Shown one piece after another: positions 27,931 to 37,663 of a DNA stretch of 64,000 bases; the stretch's first letter is position 1, and each line of letters begins with the position of its first letter. The notes under the pieces were generated by a model. It saw nothing but the letters and a program-made list of their open reading frames with translations. It was not told the DNA's origin and made no database searches. A program made the translations under genes and the position numbers. The stretch comes from Candidatus Gastranaerophilales bacterium. GTDB lineage: Bacteria; Cyanobacteriota; Vampirovibrionia; Gastranaerophilales; Gastranaerophilaceae. Location of the stretch: NCBI GenBank assembly GCA_944325005.1, contig CALUYO010000004.1, positions 157,593-221,592 on the forward strand, read 5' to 3'.

Positions 27931-29922
27931 TTATAATGAGCCGCCGCCGCCATCACGGAAGTAGTCATAATGTCTTACGTCATCGTAATTATTAATATAT
28001 TCTGCTTCAACATTTTTCTGGAACTGTGTTTTCGGAACAGCAGCAGTGCTTCTTGATGCAAGTAGTGCATCAATGTTCGGAGCCAGAGTTAATTCAAAAT
28101 GGAAGCGTCCGTATTTTCTGTCAGGTTCCCAGTGGTTGCTGATTAAAGGATAGCCCCAGTATAGTCTGGCGCTCAAATCTCCCGGCAGTTGAACTCTTAA
28201 TCCCATACCAACAGAGGCTGCGAAATAACTTCCGCCGTAAACATCTTCACTTGCAGTAGGGAAAATACCGGCTGTATCCGCAAATATAGCACCTTTAACA
28301 TATTTACCTATAAATGGGATTTTGTTACCTGTTCTCGGGCTTGTAATTTCTCTCGGCAATAGCGGGAACATTAATTCTCCACTTATGAAGTAACCGTTTT
28401 TACCGATCATCATACCTTCAGAGTACCCTCTAACTGTTGCAAGACCACCAGTCTGCATTTGATCAAGATACGGTATTCTCTTATCTCCCGGAATAATTTG
28501 GTAGTTACTTCTCAATTGTCCTATAAAACCGTGAGAAAAATCGTGCAATCTTACTATACTTCCACTGTATTTAAAATAATTATTATCTCTATCGCTGTTA
28601 AATATCGGGAATGAATAATAAGCATTCTGGTTTAAATACCAAATACCATATTTAGTATCTTTTCTTAACATTAAAGCTAATTCAGCAGAAGTGATATTAT
28701 CAGTACTGCCTATGGCATCTCTTACGGCCTGATCAATTACCGGTATACCCATACTAAAGTCTGAGAACGTTCTGGCTCTTTTATAGTTAATACCGGCATA
28801 AGTTTTTAATTCTAATCCAGGTTTTCTAACAATAGGCTGCATGTAGTACAAAGAATATTGATATGCATTACTGCCTAATTTTAAATCTGTAAGAGGGCCA
28901 TATTTAATATCAGCAAATGTTGATGAAAACATGAAACCAACACGTCCGTCTTTTTTGTTTACCGGAAAGTTATAATCAAAGAACGGGCTCTGCGCGCCTC
29001 TGGAGAAGTATGACCCTAAAGACATTCTGTCTCTGTGGCCAAATAAACTGTCAGCATAAATCATTGCACCACCGCGGATGCTTCCTGTGTTATAACGACC
29101 TGCGTTATCCATAATACCCATTATGTGAAACGGGAAGTTTTCATCTGCCACAAGTTCAATATCAGTAGTTCCGGGTTTTTCGCCTGCTTTTAAATTTGCC
29201 GATAGTTTAACGCCTTCATTATATCTGTTGAAATCAAGTACATCTTTTTCAAGTTCGACAATATCAAACAATTCACCTTCCTTTTGTGGAAGTCTGCTGG
29301 TGATATATCCATCTTTAGTCCATTTATTTTGTTGAACTGTAATGTTTCCGATTTTACTTTCGGTCAGGGCAATATATATATTTCCATTTTCAACGGTTTG
29401 CTCAGGCAGGAATGCTCTGGCTGTTACAAAGCCTTTTTCTGCGTAGAGATTGTTAATGTCGTCGATAACTTTTTGGATATCTTCAATAAATACATTTTTC
29501 CCAACAATAGGTTGAACTATTTTGTTGATTTCTTCTTTTGTAAGAATTTCTGAGGGTGCAACCTCTACTGAATTAACGTATACACCTTTAGTATTTAATT
29601 CCTCAACGGTAGCTTGCTGAATTGAACCGCCGTTATAATTTTGGATAATTTGATTACCAGCATTAGGATCTTTTTCAAGCTTTTTTCTTTCCTGATAATA
29701 TTGGTAATCATCTTCCCTTAACTTATCTTGAAATTGGTTACGAATATGATTCATATCGTGCCCCTGGTTCATTCCGGCTTCGGCTCCTATTTGACCGCCG
29801 ATTGCTCCGGGAGTAATTGCAGCTCCTCCGAATGGATCAGCATTTGCAGGGGTTAATGATGCAGCAAAACATATACACATGATTGCGCTTAAAATATATT
29901 TTCTGGAATTAATCTTCTTCAT
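27931..29922 (-). CDS. Two-partner secretion outer-membrane transporter (ShlB/FhaC, TpsB family)
   Basis: 663 residues. An N-terminal signal peptide ends near 'ANADPFGG'. A Gln/charged linker (~40-105) is followed by POTRA-like repeats from ~110 ('GVYVNSVEVAP', 'NLYAEKGFVTARAFLPEQ') and a C-terminal beta-barrel with the 'GGLATVRGYSEG' (VRGY) motif. TpsB proteins thread large TpsA exoproteins or related cargo through the outer membrane. No TpsA gene lies beside it. The last residues are Gly-rich rather than the usual terminal aromatic. This is direct evidence for a diderm envelope. Confidence 0.88.
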   Translation of the reverse strand: MKKINSRKYILSAIMCICFAASLTPANADPFGGAAITPGAIGGQIGAEAGMNQGHDMNHIRNQFQDKLREDDYQYYQERKKLEKDPNAGNQIIQNYNGGSIQQATVEELNTKGVYVNSVEVAPSEILTKEEINKIVQPIVGKNVFIEDIQKVIDDINNLYAEKGFVTARAFLPEQTVENGNIYIALTESKIGNITVQQNKWTKDGYITSRLPQKEGELFDIVELEKDVLDFNRYNEGVKLSANLKAGEKPGTTDIELVADENFPFHIMGIMDNAGRYNTGSIRGGAMIYADSLFGHRDRMSLGSYFSRGAQSPFFDYNFPVNKKDGRVGFMFSSTFADIKYGPLTDLKLGSNAYQYSLYYMQPIVRKPGLELKTYAGINYKRARTFSDFSMGIPVIDQAVRDAIGSTDNITSAELALMLRKDTKYGIWYLNQNAYYSFPIFNSDRDNNYFKYSGSIVRLHDFSHGFIGQLRSNYQIIPGDKRIPYLDQMQTGGLATVRGYSEGMMIGKNGYFISGELMFPLLPREITSPRTGNKIPFIGKYVKGAIFADTAGIFPTASEDVYGGSYFAASVGMGLRVQLPGDLSARLYWGYPLISNHWEPDRKYGRFHFELTLAPNIDALLASRSTAAVPKTQFQKNVEAEYINNYDDVRHYDYFRDGGGGSL

Positions 29923-30184
29923 TTAATCACCTTTTATAATTTTAAAATTATATTTAATTAAGTCCGGTCAATTTTATTTTTGCGCATAGGAGCATAAATA
30001 AAAACAATTTCTTAACTTTTATTAAGATATAGTAACAAAAGTTAACTTTTTATCCAAAATTTAATATGACCTGTTATTATTATATAGGATATTAGTGCGC
30101 TTGTAAAGATTCTATTAAAAAAATCAGTTCTTTAGTGTAGCTTTTTAATATGTATTCTTGCAGGCAGTGTGTAAGGGAGAAAAT

Positions 30185-30646
30185 ATGAATAACAAGATGA
30201 AATTTTTTGTAGTTGGTTTATCAACTTTTGTAATCGGGGTTGCTTTCAGTAACTTTGCGATGTCAGATGTTCCGTCAAAAATTGCTGTAGTTGATGTTCC
30301 TCAAGTTGTGAATTCGTCTTCTCAGGTTCAGGCATTGAAAAAAGAACAGCAGGCTAAAACAAAAGAAATTGTGGCTTTTGTTGAAAAGGCTAGAAAAGAT
30401 GTTGCTGCTACAACTGACGTCAAAAAGAAACAATCTCTTGAAGAAAAATATAATAAAGAGTTAAGTGCAAAAAAAACTGCTATGGATAAAAATTATACTG
30501 AAAAATTAACGGCTATAGATGCGGCTATTTCAAAACAAATTGAAGCGCAGGCTAAGGCAGGAGGGTACGACATAGTTCTTGCAAAGGGTGTTGTACTTTA
30601 TGGCGGAACTGATATTACGGATGTAGTAAAAAAAGCTGTGAAATAA
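30185..30646 (+). CDS. OmpH/Skp-family periplasmic chaperone
   Basis: 153 residues from ATG 30185, preceded by AAGGGAG. A hydrophobic signal 'FFVVGLSTFVIGVAF' is followed by 'KIAVVDVPQVVNSSSQVQ', the Skp start. A long charged helical region and the ending 'YDIVLAKGVVLYGGTDITD' match OmpH. It holds unfolded outer-membrane proteins in the periplasm, and is suitably divergent from the barrel protein upstream. A strong terminator follows. Confidence 0.88.
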   Translation: MNNKMKFFVVGLSTFVIGVAFSNFAMSDVPSKIAVVDVPQVVNSSSQVQALKKEQQAKTKEIVAFVEKARKDVAATTDVKKKQSLEEKYNKELSAKKTAMDKNYTEKLTAIDAAISKQIEAQAKAGGYDIVLAKGVVLYGGTDITDVVKKAVK

Positions 30647-30666
30647 AATAATTTTATTATAAAAAA

Positions 30667-30694
30667 ATACCGGCTGTTAAAAGCCGGTATTTTT
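30667..30694 (+). terminator. Rho-independent terminator between ompH-like gene and hydrogenase operon
   Basis: Nine-base stem ATACCGGCT / AGCCGGTAT with flanking A and T runs. Probably bidirectional for these convergent units. Confidence 0.88.
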
Positions 30695-30696
30695 AT

Positions 30697-32448
30697 TTAT
30701 ATATCTTTATAAGAACCTGCAAATCTGTTTGTATAAATAGTATGTAACAGTTCATGCGCTTTATGTGAATTTGGTTCTTCCAGATATTCATTATAAAGTT
30801 TTCTGATTGAAGGATTGAAGTGTGATTTTCTATATGGAAGAGAAGCATCTTCTTTATATAGGCCTTGAGCACGTTCCTCCTTAATTTTAGAATCATCACA
30901 GCTTCTTGGCTGGCCTCCGCCGTTGATACAGCCGCCCGGGCAGGCCATTACTTCAAGCATTTGGAATTGAGCTTTTCCCTCTTTAATTTCTCTTATAGAC
31001 TTTTCAGCTTCTTTGAGTGTGGAAACAACTCTTACAACAAGTTTTGTACCTTTCAAATCAAGCTCGATATCACGGCATCTGTTTGAAGTTCCTCGCATTT
31101 GCTTAATATCGACATCATTAAGTGGTTCTGAAGTCGCAAATTCGTAGGCTGTTCTTACTGCAGCTTCAGCAACACCACCGGATGCACCAAAGATTGTTCC
31201 GGCACCTGTATATTCACCGAATGGAGAATCTGGAGCTTCAGGTTCAAGAACATTGAAGTTAATTCCAGCTTCTTTAATCATTCTGCCGAGTTCTTGTGTT
31301 GTCAAAACATAATCAGTATCAGGACGACCATCTTGTGTGAGTTCAGGACGCTTGCATTCGTATTTTTTAGCGGTACATGGCATAATTCCTACAACAACAA
31401 GATTTTCTTTCGGTATATTAAAATGTTCCGGTACAAGTGTTTTTAAAACAGGTGAAAGCATGCTCATAGGAGATTTACAGCTTGATAAGTGATTAAGCAT
31501 ATCAGGATGTTCTGTTTCCAGATATTTAATCCATGCAGGGCAGCATGATGTAAACATCGGAAGATTTTCACCACTTTTAAGCCGTGATAAAAATTCAGTT
31601 GCTTCTTCCATAATTGTTAAATCCGCCCCAAAATTAGTATCAAATATCAAATCAAACCCAATTTTACGCAAAGCTGCATTCATTTTTCCGATAGAGTTTT
31701 CACCGGGTTCAAGCCCGAACATTTCGCCTATTGCTACTCTCGTTGCCGGAGCCATTTGAACAACAACTTTTTTATCAGGGTTTGTAATTTCAGACCATAC
31801 CTGTTCAATATCAGATTTAATAGTTAGTGCTCCAGTCGGGCAAACAGCAGCGCATTGTCCGCAGTTTACACAGTCAACCTGCCCGAGCGGTCTGCCGTTC
31901 ATAGGCTGGACAACTGTTTTTGAACCTCTGTTTGCAAACCCCAGAACTGAGTGTCCTTGAAATTCTGTGCAAGCTCTTACACAGGCGCCGCAAAGAATAC
32001 ATTTATTAGGATCTCTTACAATAGATGGGCTTGATGCATCTATAAGATGGTATTCATCAAGTTCTTTGTCAGGATATCTTATATTTCTTATTCCGTATTC
32101 TTCTGCATATTGCTGTAATTCGCAATTACCTGATTTTTCGCAGGTTAAACAGTTTCTGTCGTGATTAGCAAGAAGAAGTTCAAGCACTGTTTTTCTTATT
32201 CTTCTTGTTCTTTCTGTATTAAGATGAATTTTTAAACCGTTTTCAGGCGGCATTGTGCAGGAGGATTGAATTCCTCTGCCTTCAACCTCTACAACACACA
32301 TTCTGCAAGCACCGAAAGATGTTAAATCCGGACGGTAGCAGAATGTAGGCACATTCATACCTGCTTTTCTTATTACTTCAAGAAGGTTGGGTTCATCTGT
32401 AAATTCAACTTCTTTGCCGTCTATAAATAATGTTTTTTTATCTGTCAT
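30697..32448 (-). CDS. hndD: NADH-linked [FeFe] hydrogenase, catalytic subunit (HndD/HydA)
   Basis: 583 residues from ATG 32448; the frame is open further upstream, but this start has an AGGA site and a normal beginning (MTDKKTLFIDGKEVEF). The N-terminal [2Fe-2S] ferredoxin domain (~1-80) is followed by a His/Cys cluster ('HDRNCLTCEKSGNC') and two [4Fe-4S] motifs ('CILCGACVRAC', 'CVNCGQCAAVCP'). The H-cluster signatures are L1 'TSCCPAW', L2 'MPCTAKKYE' and L3 'EVMACPGGCINGGGQP'. It reduces protons to H2 in the cytoplasm. It is the last gene of a three-gene operon typical of electron-bifurcating enzymes. Confidence 0.95.
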   Translation of the reverse strand: MTDKKTLFIDGKEVEFTDEPNLLEVIRKAGMNVPTFCYRPDLTSFGACRMCVVEVEGRGIQSSCTMPPENGLKIHLNTERTRRIRKTVLELLLANHDRNCLTCEKSGNCELQQYAEEYGIRNIRYPDKELDEYHLIDASSPSIVRDPNKCILCGACVRACTEFQGHSVLGFANRGSKTVVQPMNGRPLGQVDCVNCGQCAAVCPTGALTIKSDIEQVWSEITNPDKKVVVQMAPATRVAIGEMFGLEPGENSIGKMNAALRKIGFDLIFDTNFGADLTIMEEATEFLSRLKSGENLPMFTSCCPAWIKYLETEHPDMLNHLSSCKSPMSMLSPVLKTLVPEHFNIPKENLVVVGIMPCTAKKYECKRPELTQDGRPDTDYVLTTQELGRMIKEAGINFNVLEPEAPDSPFGEYTGAGTIFGASGGVAEAAVRTAYEFATSEPLNDVDIKQMRGTSNRCRDIELDLKGTKLVVRVVSTLKEAEKSIREIKEGKAQFQMLEVMACPGGCINGGGQPRSCDDSKIKEERAQGLYKEDASLPYRKSHFNPSIRKLYNEYLEEPNSHKAHELLHTIYTNRFAGSYKDI

Positions 32449-32467
32449 GTTATTATTCCTTATAAAT

Positions 32468-34330
32468 TTATTGAAGTACAATTGCTTTGAACGGGCAGTT
32501 TTGCATACAAGCCTCGCATTTAATACATTTATCCTGATTAATGTGGTGAGGATGTTTAATTGTACCTTCAATTGCACCTACAGGACAAATTCTTGCACAT
32601 TTTGTACATCCTCTGCAGGCTGATTCGTTTATAACTAGTTTTTTCATAGCCGTACAAACTCCTGCAGGACATTTTTTATCCTTAATATGTGCAATATATT
32701 CATCCCTGAAGTATTTTAAAGTTGAAAGGACCGGATTTGGTGCAGTTTTTCCAAGACCGCACAGCGATCCGTCTTTAACCGCATGGGCAAGTTCTTCAAG
32801 TGTTTCTAAATCCTTCATTTCACCTTTCCCGGCTACAATTTTTTCAAGAATTTTCAGCATATTTTTTGTGCCTTCACGACATGGAACGCATTTCCCGCAG
32901 CTTTCGTGCTGGGTAAAATTCATGAAGAATCTTGCAACTTCAACAATACAGGTTTTGTCGCTCATTACGACAAGCCCGCCGGAACCGACCATTGCTCCTG
33001 CTTTGGTGAGGTTATCATAATCCATCGGAATATCAAGATGTTCTTCAGTTAAGCAGCCGCCTGATGGTCCTCCGATTTGAACGGCTTTAAATTTTTTGCC
33101 GTCTCTCATGCCGCCGCCGATGTCAAATACGATTTCTCTCAAAGTAGTACCCATTGGAACTTCAATAAGCCCTGTATTATTTACTTCGCCTGTAAGAGCG
33201 AATGTTTTTGTTCCCTTGGATGTTTCTGTTCCCATTTGCGCAAACCAGTCGGCGCCTTTAAGAATAATAACAGGAACATTGGCAAGAGTTTCAACGTTAT
33301 TAATTAATGTCGGTCTGCCAAACAAACCTTTATTTGCAGGAAACGGCGGTTTAGGTCTTGGCATTCCCCGTTCACCTTCTATAGAAGCCATAAGGGCTGT
33401 TTCTTCACCGCATACGAATGCGCCTGCACCTTCTTTAATGTGAATATCAAGAGAAAAATCGCTTCCCATAATATTTTTGCCTAAAAAATGTCTTTCTTCA
33501 GCGTCTTTAATAGCTTTTCTCAGACGTTTAATAGCCAGAGGATATTCTGCTCTTACATAGATATAGCCTTCATCAGCACCGATTGCAAATGCTGCAATTG
33601 CCATACCTTCAAGAAGTTTATGCGGGTCGCCTTCCATAACAGATCTATCCATAAATGCGCCAGGATCGCCTTCATCACCGTTACAGACTATATAAGACTT
33701 GCCGCCTCTGTTAGCCGCAGTAAATCTCCATTTGCGGCCTGTCGGGAAGCCACCGCCGCCTCTGCCTCTTAATCCTGATTTTTCTATTGTTTCAATAACA
33801 GCATCAGGGTTATTTTCTTCAAGAACTTTTGATAAAGCTTCATAGCCTCTTACGGCAATTGCTTCATCAATACATTCGGCATTTATGTTTCCGCAGTTTG
33901 CAAGCGCTGTTCTGGTTTGTTTTGCGTAAAAATTAATTTGTTCATCATTTAAAACATGTTCATGTGTTTTAGGATCAACATACAATAATCTTTCTACGGG
34001 TTTATTATTTTTGATGTGGCTTTCATAAATTTCTTCCACATCTTTTTCTTTTACTTTTACGTAAGTAACGTGTTTGTCAGGAATAACGACAAGAACACCC
34101 TGTTCGCAAAAACCATGGCATCCTGTCGGGACAATTGTCATCTTATCGTAATCTGTTAAGGTCGAAACGTCTGCTCCTAGTTCTTTGAATTTTTCAATAA
34201 CTTTCATAGAACCGTTTGCAACACAACCTGTTCCAGCGCATACAAGAACTCGTAATCCCTGATTTGTTACAAGTTCTTGTGCCTTTTTTTGTTCTTCTTT
34301 TATATCAATGTTTAACGCTGTTTTTTCCAT
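32468..34330 (-). CDS. hndC: NADH-linked [FeFe] hydrogenase, flavoprotein subunit (NuoF-like, HndC/HydB)
   Basis: 620 residues from ATG 34330 (AGGAGG upstream). A thioredoxin-like [2Fe-2S] domain occupies ~20-110 ('VLVCAGTGCVANGSM', 'GCHGFCEQG'). The NuoF core has 'GLRGRGGGGFPTGRKW' for NADH/FMN and 'ESCGKCVPCREG' for an Fe-S cluster. The C-terminus has two ferredoxin motifs ('CRGCTKCARICPVGAI', 'CIKCEACMQNCPF'). It takes electrons from NADH and passes them to the catalytic subunit. The start overlaps the HndA stop by one base. Confidence 0.95.
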   Translation of the reverse strand: MEKTALNIDIKEEQKKAQELVTNQGLRVLVCAGTGCVANGSMKVIEKFKELGADVSTLTDYDKMTIVPTGCHGFCEQGVLVVIPDKHVTYVKVKEKDVEEIYESHIKNNKPVERLLYVDPKTHEHVLNDEQINFYAKQTRTALANCGNINAECIDEAIAVRGYEALSKVLEENNPDAVIETIEKSGLRGRGGGGFPTGRKWRFTAANRGGKSYIVCNGDEGDPGAFMDRSVMEGDPHKLLEGMAIAAFAIGADEGYIYVRAEYPLAIKRLRKAIKDAEERHFLGKNIMGSDFSLDIHIKEGAGAFVCGEETALMASIEGERGMPRPKPPFPANKGLFGRPTLINNVETLANVPVIILKGADWFAQMGTETSKGTKTFALTGEVNNTGLIEVPMGTTLREIVFDIGGGMRDGKKFKAVQIGGPSGGCLTEEHLDIPMDYDNLTKAGAMVGSGGLVVMSDKTCIVEVARFFMNFTQHESCGKCVPCREGTKNMLKILEKIVAGKGEMKDLETLEELAHAVKDGSLCGLGKTAPNPVLSTLKYFRDEYIAHIKDKKCPAGVCTAMKKLVINESACRGCTKCARICPVGAIEGTIKHPHHINQDKCIKCEACMQNCPFKAIVLQ

Positions 34331-34824
34331 CAGTTTGCCTCCTTCATGATTGTGTCTAATACTATTGTTATAGCATCTGAAGTCATCTGAGGATAAACTT
34401 TTTCGTTTATAACAACAACAGGAGCAAGCCCGCAAGCGCCCAGACAGCTAACTGTTTCAAGCGAAAATAATCCATTATCACTCGTAAGCTGTCCTGTAGG
34501 AATATTAAGTTTAGCTCTTATTGCATTAAGAACAGGCATAGATCCTCTAACATGGCAGGCTGTTCCATCACAGACTTTTATTTCATACTTGCCTTTAGGC
34601 TCCAGTGAAAACTGTGCATAAAAAGTTGCAACACCAAATACTGTTGCAGGTGATAAACCTTCAATCTTTGTTCCGATATAAATCATTGCATCTTCAGGAA
34701 GATACCGGAAAACTTCCTGAACTTTTTGTAAAATCGCAATTAAATTAGATTTTTTATAGTCGTAAGAGGCCATAATTTCGTCTAACTTTGATGTGTCGAT
34801 TTTATGAGGGTTTTCTACGCTCAT
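34330..34824 (-). CDS. hndA: NADH-linked [FeFe] hydrogenase, NuoE-like [2Fe-2S] subunit (HndA/HydC)
   Basis: 164 residues. 'GVATFYAQF' and the [2Fe-2S] ligands 'CDGTACHVRG' and 'CLGACGLAPV' are those of NuoE/HndA. First gene of the operon hndA-hndC-hndD. With ferredoxin as co-substrate the complex can produce or use H2 while recycling NADH, fitting a fermentative anaerobe. Whether it bifurcates cannot be decided from sequence alone. Confidence 0.94.
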   Translation of the reverse strand: MSVENPHKIDTSKLDEIMASYDYKKSNLIAILQKVQEVFRYLPEDAMIYIGTKIEGLSPATVFGVATFYAQFSLEPKGKYEIKVCDGTACHVRGSMPVLNAIRAKLNIPTGQLTSDNGLFSLETVSCLGACGLAPVVVINEKVYPQMTSDAITIVLDTIMKEAN

Positions 34825-34947
34825 TTCGAACTCCTATGTATTTAATTGTCTAACTAACCCCGATTGTAGTACCAATAGAAAAGGTTCAAATACTTATACA
34901 ATCTTAGTTAAATTATCACATAGGCGGAGCAGAAAATCAAGTTTTTA

Positions 34948-35130
34948 TTATTTGGTATTTGCATAATAAATGGCTTTGAAAAAGTGTTTTACTTTTTCTA
35001 TTAAACTTTGTTTTGGTGGTTGTGGATGCGCATAATCCACAGGTTTTGATGCATAATAATAACTCTTTATTGTTTTTTTCAAACTTGTTTTGGGTAAAAT
35101 TTGTTTGTAAGTTGGAATTGAAATTTTCAT
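34948..35130 (-). CDS. Small basic 60-residue protein
   Basis: ATG 35130 with AGAGGAAT upstream at good spacing. Lys/Tyr-rich ('KTIKSYYYASKPVDYAH', 'VKHFFKAIYYANTK') with a proline-rich turn 'HPQPPKQ'. No signal peptide or family recognised. It stands alone between the hydrogenase operon and nth. The ribosome site supports it, but a chance frame is possible. Confidence 0.45.
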   Translation of the reverse strand: MKISIPTYKQILPKTSLKKTIKSYYYASKPVDYAHPQPPKQSLIEKVKHFFKAIYYANTK

Positions 35131-35200
35131 TTTATATTCCTCTTTTTTTTTTACTACACTTTTAATGAAAAAACATAAAAAGAAAAATTTTTGCTATACT

Positions 35201-35836
35201 TTAATTAATTATTTTTTTGCAATAATCATTGATAGGACATTCATCACATTTAGGTTTAACCGGTTTGCATACATTTTGGCCATGCGTGACCATAAGAGTG
35301 TTAATATCAATCCAGTATTTTACAGGAAGTTTCTCGCGAAGTGCAAATTCTGTTTCTTCAGGATTTTTGGTTTTTACGTATCCTATTCTGTTGAAAATTC
35401 TATGTACATGGACATCTACGCATATTGCAGGTTCGTTAAAGCCCCTGGATATTGTTAAATTTGCTGTTTTCCTGCCTACTCCGTTGAATTTACATAGCTC
35501 ATCAATGGATTTTGGAACTTTCGAATTATATTTTTCAACGAGTTTTTTTGAAAGTTCAACGATTTGTTTTGCCTTGTTTGAGTAAAAGCCAACAGGATAA
35601 ATTGCTTTTTCAAGCTCTTTGACGTCGCATTTCGCAAAATCTTCAGGTGTACGTCCGAGTTTTAGCATTCTTAATGTAGCCGGATAAGTTGTTTTGTCAT
35701 TTGTTCTTAAACTCAAAATGCAGGCAATTAAAACAAGAAACGGATCATTAAAACTGTCCATTAAACCTACAAACTCGCTTCTTGGCTGTTCTGCTTTTTT
35801 TAGTAATTCTACTATTTTATCTATATTTACTTCCAT
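35201..35836 (-). CDS. nth: Endonuclease III
   Basis: 211 residues. DNA glycosylase/AP lyase removing oxidised pyrimidines. The helix-hairpin-helix 'FNGVGRKTANL' contains the catalytic Lys, the catalytic Asp is in 'CVDVHVHRI', and the C-terminal [4Fe-4S] cluster is 'CKPVKPKCDECPINDYC' (Cx6Cx2Cx5C). All key residues are present and the length is normal. Confidence 0.96.
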   Translation of the reverse strand: MEVNIDKIVELLKKAEQPRSEFVGLMDSFNDPFLVLIACILSLRTNDKTTYPATLRMLKLGRTPEDFAKCDVKELEKAIYPVGFYSNKAKQIVELSKKLVEKYNSKVPKSIDELCKFNGVGRKTANLTISRGFNEPAICVDVHVHRIFNRIGYVKTKNPEETEFALREKLPVKYWIDINTLMVTHGQNVCKPVKPKCDECPINDYCKKIIN

Positions 35837-35874
35837 AAGATTATTATATTACAACTAAATTAAATCATAAAGTG

Positions 35875-35903
35875 TTGATATTTTTATATTAATATTTTAT
35901 AAT
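35875..35903 (+). promoter_or_regulatory. Sigma70-type promoter upstream of G10 locus 5
   Basis: TTGATA, 17-base spacer, TATAAT (35898-35903). AAAGGAG precedes ATG 35937. Confidence 0.7.
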
Positions 35904-35936
35904 AAATACGTGTAAATTGTAGAAAGGAGTGTATTA

Positions 35937-36634
35937 ATGAGGAAGTATAATTATTCCAGAATATCGGGGGGGGGGCAAATCTAAGCTTCTCATTCGCATT
36001 TACGTTGGCAGAGGTTTTAATTACTCTTGGTATTATCGGCGTTGTTGCGGCTATGACTTTGCCTGTATTAATTGCAAAATATAAGTTTAAGGTTTATGAA
36101 ACCGCTTTAAAAAAACAGTATTCTGTTTTGCAAAATGCCATTAATTATTCTACTGAAGTAAACGGTTACAGTAATTGTTATACATATCATATTTCCGGTG
36201 ATATGTCTTATCAATTTGTTGTTAGTGATTGTACTGCATTAATTGAAAATGTTGTAGACTTATTAAAATTACAAAAAATTGATGACACTTTTAAACAAAA
36301 TTATGCAAAAAGCTCTGAGATTAATTCTAACGGAGGGCAAGCAATAAATTGGTCTTGCAGTTATGATAAATCCTTACAAATAGCTGAAAGTTATATTTCA
36401 AATGACGGGACTATTTTTATGTTTGAGAACAACGGTAAAATTATGATAGATATAAACGGCTTAAAAGGACCTAATAAATGGGGATATGATATGTTTTTTA
36501 TGATGTTGTCCAAGCATAATTTATCTATTTTATTGACGGATGAACTGTGTTCTATAATCGAAAAGGGCGGAAGATTTCCCAGAACAATTCTGCGCAATCT
36601 GGATACAAATTCTGATACAGACAGGTACTGGTAA
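35937..36634 (+). CDS. Type IV prepilin-like protein split by a G10 tract
   Basis: ATG 35937 encodes MRKYNYSRISGGGQI and then TAA. The body AFTLAEVLITLGIIGVVAAM lies in another frame and would be joined by one more G, giving 232 residues with SGGGANLSFSF before the helix. The body is different from locus 4 after the helix ('YKFKVYETALKKQYSVLQNA', 'INGLKGPNKWGYD'). The head is unrelated to any other locus, although the tract and its downstream 45 or so bases are nearly identical to locus 4. Convergent with lpxK. Confidence 0.78.
35965..35990 (+). repeat. G10 element, copy 5 (C-G10-C-N7-AGCTTCT)
   Basis: Ten G at 35966-35975, then C, AAATCTA and AGCTTCT (35984-35990). Confidence 0.92.
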
Positions 36635-36651
36635 TCTGTTATATAGGTTAT

Positions 36652-37662
36652 TTATTTTATTAATGTTTCAACATTAATACCGGTCTTTAACTTTAATGCA
36701 TAAATATTGCTGCGGTTGAAATCAATCATTTTAACCGCATCTTTTTCGGTTGTGATTATTATTCCTTTAGGCAATTCTTTTTCCGTATAAATATGATGAT
36801 CGTCAAAAGCAATTGTTTCTTTTATTTTGTAATCTTTTAAAAAATTGAAAAACTGTTCCGGCTGGCCTATTGCGCATAATGCAGTAACTTCGCTGTCATG
36901 TTTCAGGTATTCTCCTGTTTTTATATTATATACATAATCGGGCTCTGTGTAACATACCTGAGTTTGAACTTTCATTTTTTTTGACATTATTTTTGCTAAT
37001 TTTTCAGACCTTGTGTGGTCAATATTTTTACTTACAATTACAAGTTTGTTTATTCTTTTGAAAGCTTCCATTCCTTCTCTTAAAGGCCCTGCCGGAAGGA
37101 GTTTTTCATTTCCGAAACCTTTCTCGCTGTCCGTTAAAACTATATCTAAATCTCTATATAATTTTCTGTGCTGAAAGCCGTCATCCAGAATAATTTTTGT
37201 TACCCCAAATTTTTCGATTGCATATTTTGCTGCTTTGTATCTGTTTTTTGAAGTTATAACAACGGCACCTTTAGTATTTTCTGCAAGCCAGAAGGGTTCA
37301 TCTCCTGCCAGTCTTGCATTATAATAAATCCTCTCCCCGTCAGATATAAGATTAATATTTTTGTTTGAAAGCCTTCCGCCGTAACCTCTCGAAATAATTG
37401 CAGTTTTATCCCCTTTTGCAATAAAATATTTTGCAATTTCAGATACTACAGGTGTTTTACCTACTCCGCCTGTTGTAATATTACCTACAGAAATTAAAAA
37501 AGCATTAACCCTCTTAGGTTTGATAATATTTTTATCGTATAGCTTATTTTTTAAAGAGCTTCCTATTCCGTAAAATATTGACGCAAATTCCAATAATTTT
37601 ACAATTATACTCTTCGCATTCTTATTATAATGGATTTTGGTAATTTCTGTTTTCAGGTTCAT
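36652..37662 (-). CDS. lpxK: Tetraacyldisaccharide 4'-kinase
   Basis: 336 residues. Phosphorylates the lipid A precursor at the inner membrane. The N-terminal amphipathic/hydrophobic segment precedes the Walker A motif in 'SVGNITTGGVGKTP', and 'VTKIILDDGFQHRKL' contains the characteristic DDGFQH motif. Length is normal. It follows the MCE gene by one base. Its presence implies lipid A synthesis. Confidence 0.95.
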   Translation of the reverse strand: MNLKTEITKIHYNKNAKSIIVKLLEFASIFYGIGSSLKNKLYDKNIIKPKRVNAFLISVGNITTGGVGKTPVVSEIAKYFIAKGDKTAIISRGYGGRLSNKNINLISDGERIYYNARLAGDEPFWLAENTKGAVVITSKNRYKAAKYAIEKFGVTKIILDDGFQHRKLYRDLDIVLTDSEKGFGNEKLLPAGPLREGMEAFKRINKLVIVSKNIDHTRSEKLAKIMSKKMKVQTQVCYTEPDYVYNIKTGEYLKHDSEVTALCAIGQPEQFFNFLKDYKIKETIAFDDHHIYTEKELPKGIIITTEKDAVKMIDFNRSNIYALKLKTGINVETLIK

Positions 37663-37663
37663 T

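Noticed and set aside
33096..33443. Plus-strand open frames inside the hydrogenase operon
   Set aside because: They are antisense shadows of strongly conserved hydrogenase coding sequence.
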